Positions 57,709 to 64,000 of a stretch of DNA of 64,000 nt are shown here, one piece after another. A program made the position numbers and the translations under genes. How positions within the stretch are numbered: the stretch's first letter is position 1; each line of letters begins with the position of its first letter. The DNA is from Bacillota bacterium (GTDB taxonomy: Bacteria; Bacillota_I; Bacilli_A; RF39; UBA660). The stretch spans positions 701,213 to 765,212 of the forward strand of contig SVAJ01000001.1 in the NCBI GenBank assembly GCA_015059435.1, written 5' to 3'. Under the pieces are notes generated by a model. That model searched no databases. It saw only the letters and a list, made by a program, of their open reading frames with translations, and was not told the origin of the DNA.

Positions 57709-58506
57709 GTGAAAAAAGTAGTAATTTTTTTAATAGTGTCAGTAGTTTTGTTTCCACTAGCTGCTGATGCTCGTAGGGGTTGTTGTTCGCATCATGGTGG
57801 AGTAGCTGGTTGTTCGTCATCAGGTAGGCAGATTTGTGCAGATGGCACTTTAAGTCCAACATGTACATGTACCAGTACTGCAGTTGAATCTCCTAAACCA
57901 AGTTATGTTTATGGTTGTACCGATTCATCAGCTATCAATTATAATTCGTCAGCAAATGTAGATGATGGTAGTTGTATAGAAAAGAGATTAGGATGCATGG
58001 ATGTAAATGCAGTGAATTATGATTTAACAGCTAATACAGATGATAATTCATGTAAATATAAGAAAAAGGTCGTAGAAAAAGTAGCTCTAAAATATGAGAT
58101 AAAATATAAAAAGAATACCAAAAAAGAAAAAAACACTAGACGAGTAATTACAGCAGGAAAAGATGGAGAAAAAGAAATAATATATGAAGAAGTGGTAGAT
58201 AAATATGGTAATGTTATTTCAAAGGATAAACTAAGTGAAAATATTGTAACAGTAGCAGTTCCAGAAGTTGTTGAAATTGGAACTAAAGAAAATGATGATA
58301 TTTTTTCTTTTGTTTGGTTAATATCTTTAATAATTGTTTTTGTATATGCTGCGAAAAATAAAAAAGAAAATCTTTTAGTAAATAAAATTTCTATGCAAGA
58401 TAGATATGCTAAGATTATGTTATATATTTTGTATGTTATATTTGTTATACCTGTATTTATTGATATATTCATTATTATTTATTATAGGGTAAAAAATGTA
58501 AATTAG
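57709..58506 (+). CDS. Cys-rich secreted/membrane protein with two GCxDxxAxNYxxxAxxDDxSC repeats
   Basis: 265 residues. A signal peptide ends near AADA (about 21). A Cys/His-rich segment (RRGCCSHHGG ... CADGTLSPTCTC) follows, then two copies of a 24-residue repeat, GCTDSSAINYNSSANVDDGS-C and GCMDVNAVNYDLTANTDDNS-C (about 69-115). A Lys-rich linker precedes two C-terminal membrane helices (about 205-222 and 238-260), so the Cys-rich part faces outside. Such repeats are common in secreted proteins of marine Bacteroidota and rare in what I know of Bacillota. The start is GTG at 57709 after AGGAGGAG; the upstream in-frame ATG at 57649 lies in the hairpin and lacks a ribosome site. Confidence 0.75.
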   Translation: MKKVVIFLIVSVVLFPLAADARRGCCSHHGGVAGCSSSGRQICADGTLSPTCTCTSTAVESPKPSYVYGCTDSSAINYNSSANVDDGSCIEKRLGCMDVNAVNYDLTANTDDNSCKYKKKVVEKVALKYEIKYKKNTKKEKNTRRVITAGKDGEKEIIYEEVVDKYGNVISKDKLSENIVTVAVPEVVEIGTKENDDIFSFVWLISLIIVFVYAAKNKKENLLVNKISMQDRYAKIMLYILYVIFVIPVFIDIFIIIYYRVKNVN

Positions 58507-58561
58507 ATTAGTTTATTAATAATTTGTTCTGTATTTGTACATACTAATATTGGTGATGTTT

Positions 58562-60019
58562 ATGAATACAAATAGTATTTGGATAAATGATATTACTTTA
58601 GGTAAGTCTAATAAATTAAATAAAGATATAGATGTTGATGTTTTAATTATAGGTGGAGGTATTACTGGTATTAGTACAGCTTATCATTTAATGAATAGTA
58701 ATTTAAAAGTAGCACTTGTTGAAAGAGATAGAATTGGTATGGGAATAACTTCTAGATCGACAGCTAAAATTACTTATTTGCAAGAAAATATTTATTCTAA
58801 ATTAAATAAGTCTTTTGGATATGATGTTGCTAAAAAATATTTTGATTCTCAAAAAGATGCTATTAAAATTTTAAAGAATATAGTTGATACTAATAATATT
58901 TCCTGTGATTTATTCGAAAGTGAATCTTATTTGTTTACTGATGATAAAGAAAAAATAAAAGATGTGAAGTTAGAAAAAGATATATTAAAAAGGTTTGGAT
59001 CAAAGGTTTATGAATCTAGTATGTTACCTAATAGTAATAAAATTAAATATGCAATTAGTGTTTCTGGTACTTATGTTTTTCATCCTTTAAAATATTTATA
59101 TTCTTTAAAGAAATTGCTTTTAAAAAATAAAATTAATATATATGAAAACAGTAAAGTTGATTCGATAGAAAAAGAAGATGGTTATTATATTTGTAAAGTA
59201 AATAACTTTTTTATTAAAACTAAAAAAGTAGTTTTAGCTCTTCATTATCCTTATTTTTTATTTCCATATTTATTTCCATTTAAGACTACTTTAGAAAAGT
59301 CTTATATTGGAGTTAATAAAGTCGATAAAGATTTTCATTTTAATGCTATTAATACTAGTAAACCTACTAAATCAATTAGATATCATAAAGACATTGATGA
59401 TGTATATGAAATAAATTTAGTTGGTTCACATAATATAGCTTTTAAAAATAATGATAAAAATAATTTTAGTTTGCTTGAAGATAAAAAATATCTTTATTTA
59501 TGGTCTAATATAGATATCATTACTAATGATTATTTACCGTTAATAGGAAAGATAGATGATAATTTATTAATTGGTACTGGTTATAATACTTGGGGAATGA
59601 CTAATGGTAGTATAGCTGGTAAAGTGTTAAGTGATATTATTTTAAAAAAGAGTAATAAATATATAGATTTATTTAATCCAAAAAGGGGTATTAATTCTTC
59701 TAATATTATTAATTTTCCCGTTACTCTTTTTTCTAATATGAAATCATTTGTAGGTTCTAAAATTAATAGAAATAAATCTTGGTATAGTAATAATGTTAGA
59801 TTTGATACTATGAATGGTAAAAACGTTGGTATTTATGTGGATGATAATAATATTAAACATATTGTTTATAATAAGTGTCCTCATTTGGGATGTAGTTTAG
59901 AATTTAATGAGGTTGAGAAGACTTGGGATTGTCCTTGTCATGGATCTAGATTTGATTTAGATGGTAAATGTATTAATGGTCCTAGTAATTATGATATAAG
60001 CTATAAAGATAATTTATAG
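58562..60019 (+). CDS. FAD-dependent oxidoreductase with C-terminal Rieske domain (YhfW-like)
   Basis: 485 residues. A DAO-type FAD fold starts with VLIIGGGITGISTAYHL (about 18-34), then the SRSTAKIT stretch and a GTGYNTWGMTNGSIAGKVL dinucleotide-binding end (about 338-356). The C-terminal Rieske [2Fe-2S] domain (about 410-480) has CPHLGC and CPCHGS with the ligands C-x-H and C-x2-H. B. subtilis YhfW has the same fusion. The electron donor and substrate are unknown. The ATG at 58562 follows TTGGTGATG. It ends in a strong terminator overlapping the stop. Confidence 0.92.
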   Translation: MNTNSIWINDITLGKSNKLNKDIDVDVLIIGGGITGISTAYHLMNSNLKVALVERDRIGMGITSRSTAKITYLQENIYSKLNKSFGYDVAKKYFDSQKDAIKILKNIVDTNNISCDLFESESYLFTDDKEKIKDVKLEKDILKRFGSKVYESSMLPNSNKIKYAISVSGTYVFHPLKYLYSLKKLLLKNKINIYENSKVDSIEKEDGYYICKVNNFFIKTKKVVLALHYPYFLFPYLFPFKTTLEKSYIGVNKVDKDFHFNAINTSKPTKSIRYHKDIDDVYEINLVGSHNIAFKNNDKNNFSLLEDKKYLYLWSNIDIITNDYLPLIGKIDDNLLIGTGYNTWGMTNGSIAGKVLSDIILKKSNKYIDLFNPKRGINSSNIINFPVTLFSNMKSFVGSKINRNKSWYSNNVRFDTMNGKNVGIYVDDNNIKHIVYNKCPHLGCSLEFNEVEKTWDCPCHGSRFDLDGKCINGPSNYDISYKDNL

Positions 60020-60029
60020 CTTTTTTTTT
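59998..60029 (+). terminator. terminator of the Rieske-FAD gene
   Basis: AAGCTATAAA / TTTATAGCTT with a 5-base loop, then T8. The stop codon is in the 3' arm. Confidence 0.85.
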
Positions 60030-60073
60030 GTAATAATAGGCTTGAACATGTTATAATTATAATAGGTGGTTAT

Positions 60074-61147
60074 ATGAAAAAGAGACTATTATTTACTGCT
60101 TATAATTTAGATTTAGGTGGTATTGAAACTGCACTTGTTAATTTATTAAATAGAATTAATTATGATAAATATGAGGTTACTTTAGTATTGGAGAAAAAAG
60201 AAGGAATTCTTTTAGATAAATTAGATAAAAGAGTTAATGTTAGAGAAGTGAAAGTCTCTAATTCGAAAAATATAGTGGTTAGAAAGACTTTAAATTTTGC
60301 TCGTAAACTAATATTTAAGATATTTAATTATCATAAATATGATTTTAGTTGTTGCTATGCGACTTATAGTTATAGTTCATCTAAACTTGCATTAATTGGT
60401 TCTAAGAATAGTTCATTATATGTGCATAGTGATTATAGAAATATTTATAATGAAGATGAATTTTATAAGTTCTTTAATAGTAGAAATGTAGATCAATATA
60501 GAAAAATAATATTTGTATCTAATGAAAGTAAAGATGGATTTATTGAAAAATATAGTTCTCTTAGTAATAAATGTTTAGTATTTAATAATTTTATTGATGT
60601 AGATGAAGTTATTAAAAATAGTAATGAAAATATTTCTATTAATAAGAGTAAAAATAAATTATTAGTATTTGTAGGTAGACTTGATGATAATTCAAAGAAA
60701 GTTTCTAGACAAATTAATTTAGTAAAAAATATTGATAATTTAGATTTGTGGATTGTTGGGGATGGTTCTGATAGAAGTAAGTATGAACAAGAAGTAGTTG
60801 ATAATAAACTAGAAGATAGAGTAATCTTTTTAGGAGCTAAGAAAAATCCTTTTCCATATATGAAACAAGCAGATTATATTATTTTAACATCTGACTATGA
60901 AGGATTTCCTGTTACTTATTTAGAAGCTATAGCTTTAAATAAAAAAATAATTACTACAATAGGTGTTAGTGATAGTGATATAGATATTAGTAAGTATGCT
61001 TTTATAATTGATAAAGATAAAGAAATGATGATTAAAGAAGTAAAAGATATTATTAAAACGAATAAAAAAATTGATTATATTGATATAGAAGAAATTCAAA
61101 AGAAGCGTATTAAAAAGATAGAAGAAGTTTTTGATGAGGTGATATAA
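60074..61147 (+). CDS. GT4-family glycosyltransferase
   Basis: 357 residues, GT-B fold. It starts KKRLLFTAYNLDLGGIETALVNLLNRI, the glycogen-synthase-like N-terminal loop. The C-terminal half has LLVFVGRLD, WIVGDGSDRSKYEQ and the donor-binding ILTSDYEGFPVTYLEAIAL (the E-x7-E block reduced to SDYEGFPVTYLE). It is the first of four co-directional genes, probably building a surface polysaccharide or glycolipid. Its TAA stop shares one base with the next ATG. Confidence 0.9.
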   Translation: MKKRLLFTAYNLDLGGIETALVNLLNRINYDKYEVTLVLEKKEGILLDKLDKRVNVREVKVSNSKNIVVRKTLNFARKLIFKIFNYHKYDFSCCYATYSYSSSKLALIGSKNSSLYVHSDYRNIYNEDEFYKFFNSRNVDQYRKIIFVSNESKDGFIEKYSSLSNKCLVFNNFIDVDEVIKNSNENISINKSKNKLLVFVGRLDDNSKKVSRQINLVKNIDNLDLWIVGDGSDRSKYEQEVVDNKLEDRVIFLGAKKNPFPYMKQADYIILTSDYEGFPVTYLEAIALNKKIITTIGVSDSDIDISKYAFIIDKDKEMMIKEVKDIIKTNKKIDYIDIEEIQKKRIKKIEEVFDEVI

Positions 61148-62070
61148 TGCCTAAGTTTAGTATAATAGTTCCAGTTTATAATGTGGAGAAATATATTGAG
61201 AAATGTTTAGATAGTATAGAAAAACAAACATTTAAAGATTATGAAGTTATTGTTGTTAATGATGGAACTTTAGATAATAGTATGGATATAGTTAAAAAAT
61301 ATGATTTTAAAATTGTTAATCAAAAAAATAAAGGGTTAAGTGCTGCTAGAAATAGTGGAGTTAAAAAAGCTAGTGGTGAGTATATTATATTTATTGATAG
61401 TGATGATTATATTGATAAAGATTTATTAAAAAAATTAAATGATTCTTTAAGTAATAATCCTGATGTTGTTAGATTTCAAATCAGGGAAGTATTTGAAGAT
61501 AGTGATAAAGTGATCAATTATAAAGAAAATTCTTTTAATAATAAAAATGGAGTAGATGCATTTAAATTAATCACAGGTTATCATTTTGTAGAGAATGCTT
61601 GGTGTTATGCTATAAGAAAAGATTATTATTTAAAAAATAAATTTAAATTTGCAGAAGGTATGATTCATGAAGATTATGGTTTAATTCCTCTAGTTATTAT
61701 AAAAGCTAGTGTTGTTAATAGTATTTCATATGTAGGTTATAATTATTTGCAAAGAAGTAATAGTATTATGAGTAATAAAGATTATAGTAAGACTTTAAAG
61801 AAGGTTGATGATTTTTATAATCATTATAATTATTTAATTAGTGAGATTGATAAAACTGATTTGGATAAGGCATATTTTAAAAGTTTTATATCTAATAGTT
61901 TAATAATTAAAATATGTGAATTAAAAAATAAAGATTATAAAAAATATTTAAAATTATTAAGAAAAAATAAAGCTTTTGATAATATTTTAGTAGATACTTT
62001 TAGTAGAAGAATAAAGAAAATATTAGTATCTATTTCTCCTAAGATTTATTACAAGATAAGGAATGATTAA
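61147..62070 (+). CDS. GT2-family glycosyltransferase
   Basis: 307 residues, GT-A fold: FSIIVPVYNVEKYIEKCLDSI, NDGTLDNS, NKGLSAARNSGVKKASGEYI in pieces, and the metal-binding DSDD in FIDSDDYID. The acceptor region includes MIHEDYGL. It overlaps the previous gene by one base and is followed directly by the GTG of a DUF7666-like gene. The sugar and acceptor are unknown. Confidence 0.92.
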   Translation: MPKFSIIVPVYNVEKYIEKCLDSIEKQTFKDYEVIVVNDGTLDNSMDIVKKYDFKIVNQKNKGLSAARNSGVKKASGEYIIFIDSDDYIDKDLLKKLNDSLSNNPDVVRFQIREVFEDSDKVINYKENSFNNKNGVDAFKLITGYHFVENAWCYAIRKDYYLKNKFKFAEGMIHEDYGLIPLVIIKASVVNSISYVGYNYLQRSNSIMSNKDYSKTLKKVDDFYNHYNYLISEIDKTDLDKAYFKSFISNSLIIKICELKNKDYKKYLKLLRKNKAFDNILVDTFSRRIKKILVSISPKIYYKIRND

Positions 62071-62559
62071 GTGGAAGGTTATAAGGTTTTTAATAAAGGT
62101 TTAATTAATAGATATGGTTTAAAGTTTGAAGAAAAAGGTATATATACTTTTAATGAGAAAAAAGATTTAAAATATGGTAATAATGGTTATGGTTTTCATT
62201 TTGTTAAAAATTTAGAAGATGGTTTAAGATATTTTGATGGTATAAATGGAGAGATAGATATTGCGAAGGTTAGAGCACTTGGTAATGTTTTAGAATCTTT
62301 TGATGAGTATTATGATTATTATGGTTTATGTGTTACTGATAAAATATATATAGATCATGTTTTAACAAGAGAAGAAATTATTGAATATGCTGTTAATTTA
62401 CCAAGTATTAGATTAGAAAGATTTGTACAGGGATATAGATTGAATGATGATGAGATTGATTTGATAATTAATAGAGTATGTGATAGTGATGTTAATAATG
62501 CTATTTTATATTATCAAAAGAATGATAAAGATGTTTATTCTAGAAAATTAATAAAATAA
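62071..62559 (+). CDS. DUF7666-like small protein within the glycosyltransferase operon
   Basis: 162 residues starting with GTG immediately after the upstream stop. The pattern GYKVFNKGLINRYGLKFE, a GYGFHFVKNLEDGLRYF block, IAKVRALGNV and DKIYIDHVLTREEI resembles DUF7666-type proteins, which I associate mostly with phage and accessory regions (GYK.F......C....y..G......G.HFc......Yy....vA.V.a.G). It is cytoplasmic with no signal peptide. The function is unknown and its place between two glycosyltransferases is odd. Confidence 0.65.
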   Translation: MEGYKVFNKGLINRYGLKFEEKGIYTFNEKKDLKYGNNGYGFHFVKNLEDGLRYFDGINGEIDIAKVRALGNVLESFDEYYDYYGLCVTDKIYIDHVLTREEIIEYAVNLPSIRLERFVQGYRLNDDEIDLIINRVCDSDVNNAILYYQKNDKDVYSRKLIK

Positions 62560-62571
62560 GGATGTGGTATT

Positions 62572-63510
62572 ATGGCAGATATTAGTATAATAGTTCCAAT
62601 ATATAATGCAGAAGATAGTTTGAATAAGTGTATTGATTCATTAATTAATCAGACTAAGAAAGAATTAGAAATAATACTAGTTAATGATGGTTCAACTGAT
62701 GATTCAGAAGATATTATTAAAAGTTATAAAGATAAAAGAATTAAATATTTTAAAAATAAGAATCAAGGTATTGGTAAGACTAGAAACTTTGGTATTAGTA
62801 AAGCAACTGGTAAATATATAATGTTTGTTGACTCTGATGATTATTTAAGAGAAGATGCATGTGATATATTATATAATTATGCTACTAATAATTCTTGTGA
62901 TTTAGTTGTTTGTAATTTTTATAGAGTAATTAATGATGAATTATTGGAAGAAAAAATAGATACTATAGGTCATAGTTTAAAAGATGATCCTAATATTTTA
63001 TTAAAAGTAAATTTGTCACCATGGAATAAATTATATAAGAGAGAATTAATTATTGATAATAATATTAAGTTTGTGGAAAATTTAAAATACGAAGATGCTC
63101 CATTTGTAGTAGAGGCTTTAGATAAAGCTAAAAAAATTGGGCAAGTAAGTGAATGTTTAAATTATTATGTAATACATGATAATAGTGAGACAACTGTTAG
63201 AGATAGAAGATGTTTTGATATTTTAGATATTATTGATATAATTAGAGTGTATTTTCAAAATAAAGAATATATGAAAGATAGTGTTTGTGAATTAATAGTT
63301 AGAATAATTACTAATTATAATATTCAACAAAGAGTACAAAAAGATAAAAAAATAGGAATGGAATTTATTGATAAAAGTTTTAGTTATTTAAATGAGTATG
63401 TTCCTAATTACAAAAGAAATGATTATTTCAAAAAGAGAAATGTATTTAAAGCAATTATTGAAAAGAATAAGTTAATTACAAAGATGTATTGTTTTTTATA
63501 TAGGAGGTAG
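62572..63510 (+). CDS. GT2-family glycosyltransferase
   Basis: 312 residues, GT-A fold: ISIIVPIYNAEDSLNKCIDSL, VNDGSTDDSEDII, NQGIGKTRNFGISKATGKYI in pieces, and DSDD in MFVDSDDYL. The NLKYEDAPFV block matches the MIHEDYGL position of the other GT2 in this operon, so the two are likely paralogues with different specificity. Its stop codon is inside the AGGAGGTAG ribosome site of the next gene. Confidence 0.92.
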   Translation: MADISIIVPIYNAEDSLNKCIDSLINQTKKELEIILVNDGSTDDSEDIIKSYKDKRIKYFKNKNQGIGKTRNFGISKATGKYIMFVDSDDYLREDACDILYNYATNNSCDLVVCNFYRVINDELLEEKIDTIGHSLKDDPNILLKVNLSPWNKLYKRELIIDNNIKFVENLKYEDAPFVVEALDKAKKIGQVSECLNYYVIHDNSETTVRDRRCFDILDIIDIIRVYFQNKEYMKDSVCELIVRIITNYNIQQRVQKDKKIGMEFIDKSFSYLNEYVPNYKRNDYFKKRNVFKAIIEKNKLITKMYCFLYRR

Positions 63511-63514
63511 TAGT

Positions 63515-64000
63515 GTGAAAAAAGTCTGTATTTATATCATTATTGTTTTTTCAGTTTTTATTATAAACGTAAATGCAGAGAATCTTAATGGATTAGTAAC
63601 TGTTGATGGTAATACATATTATTATAAAGATGGTGTTAAACAAAGTGGATGGCAAGAAATAGATGGAGCTAAGTATTATTTTGATTTAAATACAAAAGAA
63701 AGATATCAAGGAATAAGAGAAGTAGATGGAAAATCATATTTCTTTGGAATAAAATATGGAAAGATAATGAAGGGTTGGTTAAATTATAATGGTTTAACTT
63801 ACTATATGAATGAAGATGGGGAAACTTCTAGTGGAGTTACTAAGATAGGAAATACTCCATACTTCTTTGGTATTACAACTAAGAAATTAATGGTAGGGCC
63901 AAGAACAATATCATATCAAGGTGATTTATATTATACGAATAAAGATGGTATATTACAGACTGGTATGCAAAAGATAGGAGATAAATGGTATTATTTTGAT
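63515..64000 (+). CDS. Secreted cell-wall-binding repeat protein (partial, runs off the window)
   Basis: 162 residues are visible and the frame is open at the window end. The signal peptide MKKVCIYIIIVFSVF...VNA is followed by choline/glucan-binding-type repeats: YYYKDGVKQSGWQEIDGAKYYF in pieces, a KIMKGWLNYNGLTYYMNEDG unit, SYFFGIKYGK and KIGDKWYYFD. Such aromatic-Gly repeats attach autolysins and adhesins to teichoic acids or glucans. GTG start at 63515 (a GTG at 63513 is out of frame), with AGGAGGTAG overlapping the previous stop. It may be exported alongside the product of the upstream glycosyltransferases. Confidence 0.85.
   Translation, partial: MKKVCIYIIIVFSVFIINVNAENLNGLVTVDGNTYYYKDGVKQSGWQEIDGAKYYFDLNTKERYQGIREVDGKSYFFGIKYGKIMKGWLNYNGLTYYMNEDGETSSGVTKIGNTPYFFGITTKKLMVGPRTISYQGDLYYTNKDGILQTGMQKIGDKWYYFD

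Noticed and set aside
58017..58472. 151-codon minus-strand frame within the Cys-rich protein gene
   Set aside because: It is antisense to a gene with signal peptide, repeats and a strong ribosome site, and has no features of its own.
1..64000. Mycoplasma-type genetic code (TGA as Trp), suggested by the extreme AT content
   Set aside because: Trp is encoded by TGG throughout and TGA ends genes at 19612 and 47889 in conserved operon junctions.
1..64000. CRISPR arrays, insertion sequences, prophage, tRNA or rRNA genes
   Set aside because: No regularly spaced repeats, transposase-like proteins, phage structural genes or cloverleaf-type sequences were seen. A covariance-model search would be needed for weak RNA genes such as 4.5S RNA.

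Overview
The window is a very AT-rich, gene-dense stretch of a low-GC Gram-positive chromosome (GC estimated by eye at under 30%, not computed). Gene content points to Bacillota: an RNase Y end, RNase J, FtsY/YlxM/Ffh, a sufCDSUB operon, RpoZ, RecX, PrsA, MiaB-RicA-CotE in the Bacillus subtilis order, SpoVS, a CotD-like coat protein, a serine T-box leader, a class I superoxide reductase and LCP, PASTA and sortase cell-wall proteins. TGA is used as a stop (for example at 19610-19612 and 47887-47889), so this is the standard bacterial code and not a mycoplasma code. The best fit is a spore-forming or spore-derived, poorly characterised Bacilli-type lineage, probably host-associated and anaerobic or microaerophilic. 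That placement is an inference from gene content and no ribosomal RNA is present to test it.

Layout. 1-9.5 kb: RNase Y end, a small DUF1016-like gene that seems to start at ATT, RNase J (minus), then ftsY, a membrane protein, ylxM, a HerA-like ATPase, ffh, a CotD-like gene, rpoZ and recX. 9.5-13.8 kb: prsA (minus), two untracked membrane microproteins, a HIT protein with a membrane partner (minus), and a repeat-bearing coiled-coil protein. 13.9-18.2 kb: sufCDSUB with an unusually short SufD. 18.3-20.8 kb: ssb, a DUF805 protein, a GNAT enzyme and pyrimidine-nucleoside phosphorylase. 20.9-25.8 kb: three tandem thioester-domain surface proteins, a sortase and a polytopic membrane protein. 25.8-29.3 kb: two D,D-carboxypeptidases, an SGNH hydrolase and spoVS. 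29.4-32 kb: a zinc-ribbon membrane protein, then a T-box controlling a DUF1653 gene and serS. 32-39.3 kb: lemA with a DUF2207 partner, an HD hydrolase, an orphan, an ankyrin-type protein, miaB, ricA and cotE. 39.4-48.3 kb: rpsP-khpA, cdsA, rseP, priA, fmt, an ArsC/Spx-type protein and superoxide reductase, with several small membrane proteins. 48.3-57.5 kb: an LCP enzyme with a PASTA-like tail, a 1240-residue secreted glucosaminidase-like protein, an M29 aminopeptidase and a kinase-less PASTA protein. 57.7-64 kb: a secreted Cys-rich protein behind a leader hairpin, a Rieske-FAD oxidoreductase, three glycosyltransferases with a DUF7666-like gene, and the start of a cell-wall-binding repeat protein.

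How it fits together. Much of the window concerns the cell envelope: protein targeting (Ffh/FtsY), extracytoplasmic folding (PrsA), peptidoglycan trimming and polymer attachment (DacA, VanY, LCP, PASTA, glucosaminidase) and surface display (sortase with TPDTG/VPNTG substrates). RNase Y, RNase J and RicA give an mRNA-decay theme. The most distinctive locus is 20.9-25.8 kb. It holds a compact set of thioester adhesin paralogues with their sortase, and the first paralogue has lost both the thioester cysteine (now serine) and the sorting signal but kept the partner glutamine. No tRNA, rRNA, CRISPR array, insertion sequence or prophage was seen. No gap between genes exceeds 300 bases.
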